Source: Bradyrhizobium guangdongense (GTDB lineage Bacteria; Pseudomonadota; Alphaproteobacteria; Rhizobiales; Xanthobacteraceae). From it: DNA of 64,000 nt. How positions within the stretch are numbered: the stretch's first letter is position 1; every line of letters starts with the position of its first letter. The notes beneath the pieces are model-generated. The model was given only the letters and a program-made list of their open reading frames with translations. It did not search any database and was not told the origin of the DNA. The DNA lies in contig NZ_CP030051.1 in NCBI RefSeq assembly GCF_004114975.1, forward strand, positions 4,464,001 through 4,528,000, written 5' to 3'. Of the stretch, positions 8,920 through 19,971 are shown in pieces. The position numbers and the translations under genes are program-made.

Positions 8920-9921
8920 GTGCCCAACAAAAGTTTGTCCCGCCGTCGCCTGCTCGCCGGTGCCGCTGGTCTGTCGGCTGCAGCCATCCTGCCGCGATCG
9001 AGCCTTGCGGACTGGAAGCCGACCGAGAACATCCGCATCATCGTGCCGGCCGCAGCCGGCGGCTCGACGGATGTGATGGGCCGCCTGCTTGCTGCCCATC
9101 TGCAGTCCGCCTGGGGCCAGACTGCGGTCGTGGAGAACCGCTCGGGTGGCGGCGGAACGATCGGCACCGCCGAGGTCGTTCGCTCCAAGGCCGACGGCCA
9201 CACCATCCTGATCGGCAATCCCGGTCCGAACGCGATCGCCTACAGCATCTTCAAGAACCTCACCTACAAGCCGGACCAGCTCCAGCCTGTGACCAACATG
9301 ATCCGGATCCCGAACATCGTGTCGGCGCATCCGAAGACCGGCATCAAGTCCGTCGCCGAACTGATCGCCTATCTGAAAGCCAATCCGGACAAGCTGAGCT
9401 ACGCCTCATCAGGCGTCGGCCAGAGCCCGCACCTCACCGGCGCCTGGTTTCTCCAGCTCACCGGGCTGAAGATGACGCACATCCCGTTCCGCGGTGCCGG
9501 CCCCGCGCTCCAGGCCGCGCTCGCCGGCGACATCCAGATCCTGTTCGACAATCTCTACCCGAGCTTGCCGCAGGTGCAGAACGGCACGCTCAACGGCCTC
9601 TGCGTCACCACCACCGAGCGCAGCGAGCTCGCACCGAACCTGCCGACCATGCGCGAGAGCGCGCCGGAGCTTGCGAATTTCGACGTGTCGTCCTGGTTCT
9701 CGGTGTTCCTGCCGAAGGGCGTCCCTGCCCCGGTGCTCGAGGCGCTCAATCTCCAGGTCAAGGCGATGCTGGAGCGCGACGACATCAAGAAGCAGATCTC
9801 CGCCATGGGCGCCCGCGCCGATTACGGCACGCCACAGCAATTCGCCGAGTTCGTGGACGCCGAGACGAAGAAATTCGCCGGCATCATCCAGAAGGAAGGC
9901 TTGCAGATGGACGTGCAGTAG
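8920..9921 (+). CDS. Bug-family tripartite tricarboxylate transporter substrate-binding protein
   Basis: A 333-residue periplasmic solute-binding protein (TctC/Bug). It starts at a GTG (8920) preceded by GGGAG, giving a twin-arginine-like signal, SRRRLLAGAAGLSAAAILPRS, read as an N-terminal export signal ending near residue 31. The mature protein shows IRIIVPAAAGGSTDVMGRLL and the ligand-pocket GPNAIAYSIFK and YASSGVGQSPHL segments typical of Bug proteins. No TctA/TctB membrane genes lie next to it, so it is an orphan receptor, which is common in this family. The ligand, likely a carboxylate, cannot be assigned. Confidence 0.88.
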   Translation: MPNKSLSRRRLLAGAAGLSAAAILPRSSLADWKPTENIRIIVPAAAGGSTDVMGRLLAAHLQSAWGQTAVVENRSGGGGTIGTAEVVRSKADGHTILIGNPGPNAIAYSIFKNLTYKPDQLQPVTNMIRIPNIVSAHPKTGIKSVAELIAYLKANPDKLSYASSGVGQSPHLTGAWFLQLTGLKMTHIPFRGAGPALQAALAGDIQILFDNLYPSLPQVQNGTLNGLCVTTTERSELAPNLPTMRESAPELANFDVSSWFSVFLPKGVPAPVLEALNLQVKAMLERDDIKKQISAMGARADYGTPQQFAEFVDAETKKFAGIIQKEGLQMDVQ

Positions 9922-9933
9922 GCGCCGCTCCCC

Positions 9934-10018
9934 TCATTGCGAGCGAAGCGAAGCAATCCAGACTGCTACAGCGGAAAGACCCTGGGTTGCTTCGTCGCAA
10001 GAGCTCCTCGCAATGACG
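9934..10018. repeat. Intergenic palindromic repeat, family A, copy 1
   Basis: Starts with CATTGCGAGCGAAGCGAAGC and ends with a matching inverted arm, CTCCTCGCAATGACG; the middle also holds AAGCAATCCAGA against GGTTGCTTCG. The same element, in the opposite orientation, occurs at 27069-27154. It sits just after the Bug gene and before the terminator. Confidence 0.8.
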
Positions 10019-10045
10019 CGGCGAGAGTCTGCGGTCTACCAAACG

Positions 10046-10075
10046 AAGACCCCGCGGCTTACGCCGCGGGGTCTT
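10046..10075. terminator. Bidirectional rho-independent terminator
   Basis: AAGACCCCGCGGC at 10046-10058 and GCCGCGGGGTCTT at 10063-10075 are perfect 13-base arms around a TTAC loop. It lies between the convergent Bug gene and hppA and can end transcripts from both sides. Confidence 0.9.
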
Positions 10076-10097
10076 GTCTTGTGTCGTTTGCGCCGAC

Positions 10098-12218
<2,121 letters not shown>

Positions 12219-12300
12219 GTGATTTTTTGCCTCAGATCCTTGATGTATCCCCAGCGCCTTTGTTGTCCGTCTCGCGGTGCAGCGCCTTGATTTTGAACAA

Positions 12301-12327
12301 AGCCGCCCCTTTCCCGAAGAGGCGGCT
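12301..12327 (-). terminator. Candidate terminator after the cysteine-cluster gene
   Basis: AGCCGCC at 12301-12307 and GGCGGCT at 12321-12327 are perfect arms, with further pairing possible inside the 13-base loop; the minus strand continues with a short T-rich TTTGTTC. It lies about 115 bases downstream of the 12443-13051 gene and upstream of hppA. Confidence 0.55.
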
Positions 12328-12442
12328 CCAGTCGTTCGCAAGCTTGCCAAAATCAAATTGAGGGTGCAACGCCGGATCAGGCCGAAAAAGCCGATCTCGG
12401 CAGGTATTTAGACCTAATCCCGAGGGGACGGCCTCGGCTGCC

Positions 12443-13051
12443 TCAAGCCGCCGCCCTCACGGCATGCCGGGAGGAAGAGGCCAATTCCAGGGTCTGTCCG
12501 CCGGCCGTTGTGCGCCGGTTGAAGATCTTGACCTCGTAGACGCTGCCGCTCGCACTGGTTTCCAGTGACACCGAAACGACCTGGTCGAGCGTGAGGACGC
12601 CAAGCGGGACATCCTGGTCAGGCAGGATCAGCGTCGCCAGTTCGCTGACGAACACGATCACCAGATGGCCTTTTGCCATGTTGCTCTTCGACAGCAACCG
12701 CAACTGGCCGTGATAAGGCTGCCGGGTCCAGGCCGACGGCAGGCCGGGATCGACTACGACCTGGATATTGTTTGTCTGGGGATGCACGGTAAGCACCATC
12801 TTCGCCAGATCGGGCTTCCAGTGCATGGGCAGCGCCGGCATGGTTTTCCAGAGACAATCGAACGCCGCGCACTCGCTGGGCAGATGGTCGTGGATCGTGC
12901 AGCCCCGGCCGGGCCGGCAATGCGAGCACCATTTGCCGGCGGGCTTGCCGAATGCGACCACATTGTACACTTTGCAGCAGAGCGTGCAGCCTCCGCATTC
13001 GCGCGCGGCGGCTGCCGGCGCCTCGCTCGAACCTGCGACGATGGCCGTCAT
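12443..13051 (-). CDS. Cysteine-cluster protein (YkgJ/zinc- or iron-chelating type)
   Basis: A 202-residue protein with nine cysteines in its first 66 residues, at about 19, 22, 25, 26, 42, 45, 51, 61 and 66, in the order ECGGCTLCC, WCSHC, GCTIHD, ECAAFDC. This is the CxxCxxCC pattern of the YkgJ-like putative zinc- or iron-chelating domain. The C-terminal two thirds have no recognised domain and lack cysteine. The function is unknown; a metal or Fe-S binding role is an inference from the spacing. It stands alone between hppA and thiL with intergenic gaps on both sides. Confidence 0.65.
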   Translation of the reverse strand: MTAIVAGSSEAPAAAARECGGCTLCCKVYNVVAFGKPAGKWCSHCRPGRGCTIHDHLPSECAAFDCLWKTMPALPMHWKPDLAKMVLTVHPQTNNIQVVVDPGLPSAWTRQPYHGQLRLLSKSNMAKGHLVIVFVSELATLILPDQDVPLGVLTLDQVVSVSLETSASGSVYEVKIFNRRTTAGGQTLELASSSRHAVRAAA

Positions 13052-13165
13052 CGAATCAAATCCATTGGCTGGTTTTGCATCAATGGATACGGATACAGCG
13101 TTTGGCTGTCGCGAGGGTTGCGCCGTCAGGTATCAGGGACAGTCAGGGTCGAAGGCAAGCTGGCT

Positions 13166-14164
13166 TCAGAAATGGCTATAGGACAGCCGCTTCAAGGCGA
13201 GCTCCTGCCCCTGCCCGTCCAGGAAGCGTGGCCGCTCGTGGCCGGCGACGATGGTGCCGATCGCCGTGACGGCCAGACCTGCCGCCCGACCCGCGGCAAT
13301 CAGCGCATCGCTCTGTGCAGGCGGGACCGTACACAGCACCTCGTAATCGTCGCCCCCGGCAAGCAGCGTCTCAACGCAAATGGCCTTGCGCACGATCAGG
13401 CCCGCCGCCGCGGCGGAGAGTGGCACAGTCTCCACATTGACAATGGCCGAGACGCCGGATGCAGCACAGAGTTTGGTCAGATCGCCGGCGAGCCCATCGG
13501 AGACGTCCATCGCGGCCGTTGCATGGTCGCGCACGGCCTGCGCCAGCATGTTGCGCGGCTGCGGGATCCGATAGCGCGAGATGAGAGCGTCTTTTGCGGC
13601 GATATCGGACGCGAGCGCCGTAGCCGCTGCGCCGCCGGTCAGCACGTCGAGTCCGAGCGCGGCATCGCCGATCGTGCCCGTCACCAGGACAATATCGCCC
13701 GGCCGCGCGCCGGTACGGCCGACCATCCGCCCCTTCGGCACCCGGCCGAAGGCGGTGATCGAAATCATCTGCGGCCCCGGCGTCGACACCGTGTCGCCGC
13801 CGAGCAGCGGACAGGCGAAAGTCTTTGCGTCCTCACCGAGTGCATCCGCGAACGGCCTGAGCCAGGCATCCTCCTTGCTGCGCAACGCCAGCGTCAGCAC
13901 GAAGCCGGCCGGAGCCGCGCCCTTCGCGGCGAGATCGGACAGGTTCACCCGCAACGCCTTGCGCGCCACGGTATCTGGGGGATCGGAGGCAAGATAATGC
14001 ACGCCCTCAACCACGGCGTCCGTGGTGACGACGATGTCCTCGCCGGACGCGGACAGGACCGCGGCATCGTCGACCAGCCCGAAGGCGCCTGGATCGGTTG
14101 CCAGCGGCTTGAAGTAGCGCGCGATGAGGGAGTCTTCGCCGGAAAGATTGGTCGGAGCGGTCAT
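13166..14164 (-). CDS. thiL: Thiamine-monophosphate kinase
   Basis: A 332-residue ATP-dependent enzyme that phosphorylates thiamine monophosphate to thiamine diphosphate, the active cofactor. Motifs of the PurM/ThiL fold are present: LVDDAAVL (about 30-37), TTDAVVEGVHY, VNLSDLAAKGA, LLGGDTV and MDVSDGLAGDL. It is the last gene of the glyA-nrdR-ribDEH-nusB run, but a 195-base gap with a repeat element separates it from nusB, so it may also have its own promoter. No riboswitch is apparent upstream. Confidence 0.95.
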   Translation of the reverse strand: MTAPTNLSGEDSLIARYFKPLATDPGAFGLVDDAAVLSASGEDIVVTTDAVVEGVHYLASDPPDTVARKALRVNLSDLAAKGAAPAGFVLTLALRSKEDAWLRPFADALGEDAKTFACPLLGGDTVSTPGPQMISITAFGRVPKGRMVGRTGARPGDIVLVTGTIGDAALGLDVLTGGAAATALASDIAAKDALISRYRIPQPRNMLAQAVRDHATAAMDVSDGLAGDLTKLCAASGVSAIVNVETVPLSAAAAGLIVRKAICVETLLAGGDDYEVLCTVPPAQSDALIAAGRAAGLAVTAIGTIVAGHERPRFLDGQGQELALKRLSYSHF

Positions 14165-14184
14165 CGATGTCGGCCTTACTCTCC

Positions 14185-14310
14185 GCTGTCATCGCCCGGC
14201 CAGTGCGCAATTGCGCACTAGGACCGGGCGATCCAGTATTCCAGAGACAGTCGTGTGAAACCGATGGGCCGCGGCGTACTGGATCACCCGCTTTCGCGGG
14301 TGATGACAGC
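14185..14310. repeat. Intergenic palindromic repeat, family B, copy 1
   Basis: Two hairpin-forming halves: GTCATCGCCCGG paired with CCGGGCGATCC, and GGATCACCCGC paired with GCGGGTGATGACA. The first half encloses a perfect 18-base palindrome, AGTGCGCAATTGCGCACT, at 14202-14219. A second copy in opposite orientation lies at 57021-57124. It fills the gap between nusB and thiL. Confidence 0.8.
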
Positions 14311-14359
14311 GCAGCATGGGGCAGCAGCATTGCATGACTTCACCGCCCTCGCGGATAAA

Positions 14360-14851
14360 CTACCCCCGCCCGAACTCGTCACCGCGAAACTGGCGGCCGA
14401 TCTGGTCGAGCACGGCGTTGACCATGCCGGTCTCCTCGCGGTCGACGAAGGCGTTGGCAACGTCGACATATTCGGACACCACGACGCGGCCCGGCACGTC
14501 CTTGCGATGCTGGAGCTCATAGGCCCCTGCCCGCAGCACGGCGCGCAGGATCGCTTCGATCCGCTTCAACGGCCAGCCCTTCGACAGCGCTTCGTCGATC
14601 AGCGGATCGAGCTTTTTCTGGTCGCGCACAACGCCGGAGACGACGTCGCGGAAGAACGCGGCTTCCGCCGGCAAATAGGTGTCGCCCTCGACCTCGTTGC
14701 CGAGCCAGTGGCTTTCGAACTCGGCAAAGATGTCGTTGATGCCCGCGCCGGCGATATCCATCTGGTACAGCGCCTGGACGGCCGCGAGCCGCGCCGCGCC
14801 GCGCCGGTTCGCCTTCTTCTCGGGAGCGCCCGGTTTCTTTGGATCAGACAT
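14360..14851 (-). CDS. nusB: Transcription antitermination protein NusB
   Basis: A 163-residue all-helical RNA-binding protein which, with NusE (ribosomal protein S10), NusA and NusG, promotes antitermination in rRNA operons by binding boxA. The N-terminal basic segment (NRRGAARLAAVQALYQMDI) and the C-terminal VDVANAFVDREETGMVNAVLD motif fit the family. It follows ribH by four bases, with no room for a separate promoter, and belongs to the rib operon as in many bacteria. Confidence 0.94.
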   Translation of the reverse strand: MSDPKKPGAPEKKANRRGAARLAAVQALYQMDIAGAGINDIFAEFESHWLGNEVEGDTYLPAEAAFFRDVVSGVVRDQKKLDPLIDEALSKGWPLKRIEAILRAVLRAGAYELQHRKDVPGRVVVSEYVDVANAFVDREETGMVNAVLDQIGRQFRGDEFGRG

Positions 14852-14854
14852 GGC

Positions 14855-15346
14855 TCAGGTCCGGGCCAGGCGGCGCTTGATGCGCAGCATCGCAAGCGCG
14901 GCGCGCGCGGCATCGCCGCCCTTGTTGAGCTCGCTTGAGCGCGCCCGCGCCCAGGCTTGGTCCTCGTTGTTGACGGTAAGGATGCCGTTGCCGAGCGGCA
15001 GCTTGCGCGCCACGGCGAGGTCCATCAGCGCGCGGGAGGATTCCTGCGAGACGATCTCGAAATGAATGGTGTCGCCGCGGATGACGCAGCCGAGCGCGAT
15101 CACCGCATCATAGGGCTTGCCGTTCGCCGCGGCTGCGTCGACCGCGATCGCCACCGCCGCCGGAATCTCCAGCGCTCCGGGAACCGTGATGACGTCATGC
15201 GTCAGCCCGGCCGCTTTCAGCTCGGCGACAGCGCCGTCCAACAGTGCGTCCTGGAGATCGTCATAGAACCTTGCCTCGACGACGAGCGCACGCGCGCCGG
15301 AAATGTCGGTCTGGTCCTTCAGGGGTGCGCGCCGCGCGTCTGCCAT
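14855..15346 (-). CDS. ribH: 6,7-dimethyl-8-ribityllumazine synthase
   Basis: A 163-residue enzyme for the penultimate step of riboflavin synthesis, joining the ribitylaminopyrimidine with dihydroxybutanone phosphate; the family forms pentamers or icosahedral capsids. Conserved stretches are [33 protein letters not shown] and the acidic [18 protein letters not shown] at 15346. Order is ribE, ribH, nusB on the minus strand. Some Rhizobiales have two copies; only one is in the window. Confidence 0.94.
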   Translation of the reverse strand: MADARRAPLKDQTDISGARALVVEARFYDDLQDALLDGAVAELKAAGLTHDVITVPGALEIPAAVAIAVDAAAANGKPYDAVIALGCVIRGDTIHFEIVSQESSRALMDLAVARKLPLGNGILTVNNEDQAWARARSSELNKGGDAARAALAMLRIKRRLART

Positions 15347-15408
15347 CGTCTCAATCCGTTTACTGGGTAGGCGCGTTATGTAGTCGCCGCGGGCGTGGAA
15401 GCCAAGTT

Positions 15409-16020
15409 TTAAACCGTCATTTCCGTCAGCCGCGCCGCATAGCGCGCCATCAGATCGACCTCGATATTGACCTCACTGCCCGCCTTCCAGCCACCGATCG
15501 TGGTCACATCAAGCGTATGCGGGATGATCAGGACCGAAAAGGTCACATCCTCAACCGTATTGATCGTCAGTGAGACGCCGTCGAGCGTGATCGAGCCTTT
15601 CGTGGCGATGAACCTCGCCAGCTCGCGCGTGGTCGAGAGCTTGAACCGCGCCATCTCGGGCAGGTCCTCGCGGCTGACGATGGTGGCGATGCCGTCGGCA
15701 TGGCCGGCGACGATATGGCCACCGAGTTCATCACCGATCTTGAGAGCACGCTCGAGGTTGAGCCGCGTGCCCAGCTTCCAGGACTTGGCCGTCGTGAGTG
15801 CCAGCGTCTCGGCAGCGGTATCGACCTCGAACCAGGTTTTGCCGCCTGCGACGCCGGAGGCGACGACCGTCAGGCAGACGCCGTTGCACGCGATCGAGGC
15901 CCCATCGGCGATGGTGCTCTGATCGTAGCTGCACGCGATGCGCAGGCGGTGCAGCTGGCCCTGCGCCGTTGGCGTGAAGCTGACGATCTCGCCGATATCG
16001 GTGACAATGCCGGTGAACAT
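15409..16020 (-). CDS. ribE: Riboflavin synthase subunit alpha
   Basis: A 203-residue enzyme with two tandem lumazine-binding domains, starting with the family signature [12 protein letters not shown]; the second repeat is near [13 protein letters not shown]. It dismutates two molecules of dimethylribityllumazine into riboflavin. The ATG at 16020 is one base after the stop of ribD at 16022, so the genes almost touch. The open frame extends upstream to 16233 but only inside ribD. Confidence 0.94.
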   Translation of the reverse strand: MFTGIVTDIGEIVSFTPTAQGQLHRLRIACSYDQSTIADGASIACNGVCLTVVASGVAGGKTWFEVDTAAETLALTTAKSWKLGTRLNLERALKIGDELGGHIVAGHADGIATIVSREDLPEMARFKLSTTRELARFIATKGSITLDGVSLTINTVEDVTFSVLIIPHTLDVTTIGGWKAGSEVNIEVDLMARYAARLTEMTV

Positions 16021-16021
16021 G

Positions 16022-17170
16022 TTACGCGCGCTCGTAGATGGTGAGAGTATCGGGGCCGAATGTCTCGCTAGCATGAACCTTGTAGGCCGGCGACTGCGTG
16101 ATTTTCGACAGGGGCAATGCATCGAGCGCATCGACGCCATCAGGGCCCACCTCTTCCGCCCCGCGGAACAGCCAGATCTCGTCGACGAGGTCGGCGGCCA
16201 CGAACGAGGCCGCGACATGGCTGCCGCCCTCAACCATCAGCCGCGTGATGCCCTTGTCGGCCAATGCATGCAGCACGGCCGGAAGATCGAGCCCGGCTGC
16301 ACCATTCGACGGCATGCGCATGATTTGCGCGCCGGCCGCGCCCAGCCGGGTCGCAGCGGCCGCTTCCGCAAGCTCGGACGCAATCACCCAAAGGGGCGTC
16401 TCGCGCGCGGAGCGCACCAGCCGGCTCGAAGCCGGAATACGCAGGCTCTGGTCGAGCACCACGCGCACCGGCGAGCGCGCCGCCATGCCCGGCAGGCGGC
16501 AATTGAGCTGCGGATCGTCCGCCAGCACCGTGCCGATCCCGACCAGGATGGCGTCGCTCTGCGCGCGCAACAGATGCACGCGGTCGCGCACGGCTTCGCC
16601 GGTGATCGCCAGCGGCTTGCCGCCTTCAGCCCCAATCTTGCCGTCGGGAGAGACCGCGAGCTTCAGGATCACATGCGGACGCTTGTCCCTGATCCGGCGG
16701 AAATGTCCCGCGTGGTCGAACGCAGCCTCTGGGGCGCATAGACCTACATCCACCGTGATGCCGGCAGCACGCAACCGCGCTTGGCCCTGCCCCGCCACAT
16801 CAGGATTGGGATCCTCGATCGCCGCCACCACGCGCTTGATGCCGGCCGCGATCACCGCATCGGCGCAAGGCGGCGACTTGCCGAAATGCGAGCATGGTTC
16901 GAGCGTGACGTAGAGCGTGGCACCGCGCGCCGCCTCGCCTGCGCGCCGCAATGCTTCAGGCTCCGCATGCGGCCGTCCGCCGGCTTGCGTCCAGCCGCGG
17001 CCGACGATGACACCGTCCTTGACGACAACGGCGCCCACGGCCGGATTTGGCCAGGTGCGCCCCTGCCCGCGCCGGCCGAGCGCCAGCGCCAGCTGCATGA
17101 AGCGGCGATCGGCGTCCTTGGACTCCCGGATCCTCGCGGCGAACTGATCCTCCAGGATACGGAAGATCAT
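16022..17170 (-). CDS. ribD: Bifunctional pyrimidine deaminase/reductase RibD
   Basis: A 382-residue two-domain enzyme for steps two and three of riboflavin synthesis. The N-terminal deaminase (about 20-160) has the zinc motif HAEPEAL and [11 protein letters not shown]; the C-terminal NADPH-dependent reductase (about 165-380) has [10 protein letters not shown] and the [12 protein letters not shown] segment. The start at 17170 overlaps the nrdR stop by four bases (17167-17170), which supports it over an internal Met near residue 25. No FMN riboswitch was seen upstream. Confidence 0.94.
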   Translation of the reverse strand: MIFRILEDQFAARIRESKDADRRFMQLALALGRRGQGRTWPNPAVGAVVVKDGVIVGRGWTQAGGRPHAEPEALRRAGEAARGATLYVTLEPCSHFGKSPPCADAVIAAGIKRVVAAIEDPNPDVAGQGQARLRAAGITVDVGLCAPEAAFDHAGHFRRIRDKRPHVILKLAVSPDGKIGAEGGKPLAITGEAVRDRVHLLRAQSDAILVGIGTVLADDPQLNCRLPGMAARSPVRVVLDQSLRIPASSRLVRSARETPLWVIASELAEAAAATRLGAAGAQIMRMPSNGAAGLDLPAVLHALADKGITRLMVEGGSHVAASFVAADLVDEIWLFRGAEEVGPDGVDALDALPLSKITQSPAYKVHASETFGPDTLTIYERA

Positions 17171-17649
17171 TTGCGGATCGCGGCGAGCCGCGCTTCCTCC
17201 TCACCGGAGAGCTCGCCGAGCACGTCGGCGAAATCCTTGGCCTCGCGGAAATTGCGATAGACGGAGGCGAAGCGCACATAAGCAACGTCGTCGAGCGTGC
17301 GCAGATGCTCCATCACGGTCTCGCCGATCACCTCGGAAGAGATCTCGGCCTCGCCCCCGGTCTCGAGCTCGCGCACGATGGTGGAGACCATCTTCTCGAC
17401 CCGCTCAGGCTCGACCTGGCGCTTGCGAAGCGATATCTGCACCGAGCGCATCAGCTTGTCGCGGTCGAACGGCACGCGGCGGCCGTTGCGCTTGATCACC
17501 GTGAGCTCGCGCAACTGCACGCGCTCGAAGGTGGTGAAGCGGAAATTGCAGGCGACGCACACGCGCCGCCTGCGGATCACGGACGAGTCCTCGGTCGGAC
17601 GCGAGTCCTTCACCTGCGTATCGAGACTGTTGCAGTTCGGGCAGCGCAT
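17167..17649 (-). CDS. nrdR: Transcriptional repressor NrdR
   Basis: A 160-residue repressor of ribonucleotide reductase genes. The N-terminal zinc ribbon is clear ([18 protein letters not shown], then CVACNFRF), followed by an ATP-cone domain ([18 protein letters not shown]) that senses nucleotide state. It binds NrdR boxes elsewhere in the genome; none are obvious locally. It sits 28 bases downstream of glyA and overlaps ribD, the usual alphaproteobacterial arrangement. Confidence 0.95.
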   Translation of the reverse strand: MRCPNCNSLDTQVKDSRPTEDSSVIRRRRVCVACNFRFTTFERVQLRELTVIKRNGRRVPFDRDKLMRSVQISLRKRQVEPERVEKMVSTIVRELETGGEAEISSEVIGETVMEHLRTLDDVAYVRFASVYRNFREAKDFADVLGELSGEEEARLAAIRK

Positions 17650-17677
17650 CCGTTGACCTTAACCCGTTGTCTTGGCC

Positions 17678-18976
17678 TTACTGATAGATCGGGAACCGGT
17701 CGGTGAGCGCCTTGACCCGTTCCTTGATCGCGGCTTCCACCAGCGGCGCCTTGCCGTCGGCGGACTGCGCGATCGCATTGAGGACCTCGGCGATCATGCC
17801 GCCGACCTGCTGGAATTCAGCGACGCCGAAGCCGCGGGTCGTCGCCGCCGGCGTGCCCAGACGAATGCCGGAGGTGACAAACGGGGACTCGGGGTCGAAG
17901 GGAATACCGTTCTTGTTGCAGGTGATGGCAGCGCGGACCAGCGCCTTTTCCGAGGCGTTGCCCTTCAGGCCTTTCGGCCGGAGGTCAACGAGCATCAGAT
18001 GGTTATCGGTGCCGCCGGAGACAATATCGAAACCATGGCTCTTCATCGCCTCGGCCAGCGCCTTGGCGTTCTCGACCACGTTCTTCGCATAGACCTTGAA
18101 GTCCGGACGCAGCGCCTCGCCGAAAGCGACCGCCTTGGCCGCAATCACATGCATCAAGGGGCCACCCTGCAGGCCCGGGAAGATCGCCGAGTTGAACTTC
18201 TTGGTCAGCGCCTCGTCATTCCACAGCATCAGGCCGCCACGCGGACCGCGCAGCGACTTGTGCGTGGTGGTCGTGGTGACGTGAGCGTACGGCACGGGCG
18301 ATGCATGCACGCCGCCGGCAACGAGGCCCGCGAAATGCGCCATATCGACCAGCAGGTACGCGCCGACGCTATCCGCGATCTCGCGGAAGCGCTTGAAGTC
18401 CCAGGCGCGCGAATAGGCCGAGCCACCCGCGACGATCAGCTTCGGCTTCACTTCTTCGGCCTGCTTGGCGACCGCGTCCATGTCGATGATCTGGTCCTCG
18501 CGGCGCACCGTGTAGTGCGCGGCCTTGAACCACTTGCCGCTCATGTTGACGGGCGAGCCGTGGGTGAGATGGCCGCCGGCCGCAAGATCGAGGCCCATGA
18601 AGGTGTCGCCGGGCTGCAGCAGCGCCAGGAACACCGCCTGGTTCATCTGGCTGCCGGAGTTCGGTTGCACATTGGCGAAGTTGGCGCCGAACAGCTTCTT
18701 GGCGCGGTCGATCGCAAGGTTCTCAGCGACGTCCACCCACTCACAACCGCCGTAGTAGCGCGCGCCCGGATAACCTTCCGCGTACTTGTTGGTCATCACC
18801 GAACCCTGCGCTTCCAGCACGGCCCGGCTGACGATGTTCTCGGAGGCGATCAGTTCGACCTCGTGGCGCTGCCGGCCGAGCTCACCTTTGATGGCGGCGG
18901 CGATTTCCGGGTCGGCCTGCTCGAGCGAGGCGGTGAAAAACGAATCGGGCGCGTTGGCGGTCTTGGCTGACGTCAT
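17678..18976 (-). CDS. glyA: Serine hydroxymethyltransferase
   Basis: A 432-residue PLP enzyme that interconverts serine and glycine and feeds one-carbon units to tetrahydrofolate. The PLP-binding lysine is Lys240 in [14 protein letters not shown]. Other expected stretches are ENIVSRAV near 46-53 and [19 protein letters not shown]. First gene of the glyA-nrdR-rib cluster, with a 300-base upstream region containing a GC-rich hairpin but no recognised riboswitch. Confidence 0.97.
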   Translation of the reverse strand: MTSAKTANAPDSFFTASLEQADPEIAAAIKGELGRQRHEVELIASENIVSRAVLEAQGSVMTNKYAEGYPGARYYGGCEWVDVAENLAIDRAKKLFGANFANVQPNSGSQMNQAVFLALLQPGDTFMGLDLAAGGHLTHGSPVNMSGKWFKAAHYTVRREDQIIDMDAVAKQAEEVKPKLIVAGGSAYSRAWDFKRFREIADSVGAYLLVDMAHFAGLVAGGVHASPVPYAHVTTTTTHKSLRGPRGGLMLWNDEALTKKFNSAIFPGLQGGPLMHVIAAKAVAFGEALRPDFKVYAKNVVENAKALAEAMKSHGFDIVSGGTDNHLMLVDLRPKGLKGNASEKALVRAAITCNKNGIPFDPESPFVTSGIRLGTPAATTRGFGVAEFQQVGGMIAEVLNAIAQSADGKAPLVEAAIKERVKALTDRFPIYQ

Positions 18977-19276
18977 CGTGGAATATCTCCACCGCCGCAG
19001 CCTTTTGGCGGGCTACGGGGGTCTGGTGTGGCGATCGGAAGCGGCGAGCGCGATCTACCACATCCCCCCGGCCCGGCCAAGCATTTGCGGGTCGGGCGGG
19101 GGAATTATGCCAGATATGGTGGAGATCGGCGGACCTGGAGGCCCCACAAGCTTACGGGACAGCCCGGCATTGAGGCGCGGATTGGCCTGTCAGGCGTCCA
19201 ATCCCCTGCGAACAGGGGCCCAGCGGTCCCTCGGGGATCAAATTGGTCCGGACCGCCGGCCTTCAGGGCAGCCCGT
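18977..19276. other. Intergenic region upstream of glyA
   Basis: No convincing gene. At about 19065-19102 CCCCCGGCCCG and CGGGCGGGGG can pair as a ten-base-pair stem with one bulge and a 17-base loop, on the strand of the glyA leader. I recognise no riboswitch class. The glyA promoter must lie here but no clear -35/-10 pair is visible. Confidence 0.5.
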
Positions 19277-19498
19277 CTACAGCCCGGTATACCCCGCCTT
19301 CACCGGGTCGATGCTGCCGTCGAGCTGGCGCAGATAGGTCAGGCCGCAGACCGTTAACCTGTGGGTGTCCTTCTCGCCGGCTTCCACCAGGGTGTTGATG
19401 TACTGCGTCACCTTTTCCCGCGCCTCCTCGCTCGCCGCCGCCGTGCGATTGGCGAGCAGGTCATAGGTCTTCATGATGCGGTCGATGGCGGCTTCCAT
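19277..19498 (-). CDS. Small conserved hypothetical protein (73 aa)
   Basis: A 73-residue soluble protein with predicted helical N-terminal half (AIDRIMKTYDLLANRTAAASEEAREKV, read in parts) and a C-terminus carrying HRLTVCGLTYLRQLDG with one Cys. No domain is recognised. ATG at 19498 is the only start consistent with protein-like composition; the upstream frame is low-complexity Arg/Ser. It lies 37 bases downstream of another small gene on the same strand, suggesting a two-gene unit. Function unknown. Confidence 0.65.
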   Translation of the reverse strand: MEAAIDRIMKTYDLLANRTAAASEEAREKVTQYINTLVEAGEKDTHRLTVCGLTYLRQLDGSIDPVKAGYTGL

Positions 19499-19535
19499 GG
19501 CACCCTCTGGCTGTCCTAGATTTTGGGAGTCTTGA

Positions 19536-19772
19536 TCAGGCAACCGCTCTGGCCTCGCCCTGCGCTTCAAATCGCGCGATCGCCTTGTTGGCGAGCCTGA
19601 TCTTGTTGAATTCACCGTGCTGGAGCAGCTTGATGATGATCTCGAGCAGGCGTTCGTTGGTGACGAGCGTGTCGGGGATCGCACCGGAACGGCGCAAGTA
19701 ATTCGCAGCGATGGCATAGGCATCGCTCACGAGCTCGACGTTCATTGCCTGCAACCCGCGCTCGACCAGCAT
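19536..19772 (-). CDS. Small conserved hypothetical protein (78 aa)
   Basis: A 78-residue helical protein (69 residues if the internal ATG at 19745 is the true start). Sequence features include ELVSDAYAIAANYLRRSGAIPDT and LLEIIIKLLQHGEFNKIRLANKAI, with no cysteines and no signal peptide. I do not recognise the family. It is the upstream member of a two-gene pair with the 73-residue protein and lies between that gene and ldtR. Function unknown. Confidence 0.6.
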   Translation of the reverse strand: MLVERGLQAMNVELVSDAYAIAANYLRRSGAIPDTLVTNERLLEIIIKLLQHGEFNKIRLANKAIARFEAQGEARAVA

Positions 19773-19971
19773 CGCGTCCTCCGATCCAGGAAGACAACTG
19801 CGACGCGAGCGACCGGTTCCGCCGATCAGGCCAATTATTTCGCAAGCGCGAAAGGACGTCAAAACGCACCGGTCCGGGCAAAGCCGGGCCGGCGCGCTTG
19901 GGGGAAGTCAGGCACGTCAGGGAGGCCTGCCGGTCTTGTTTGGGGCCGGCTTGGCTTTAATCCCTTGGAAC

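Noticed and set aside
14855-19276. FMN or other riboswitch in the rib operon
   Set aside because: I did not find an RFN-like element upstream of ribD or glyA; the genes sit behind nrdR/glyA without a leader that fits.
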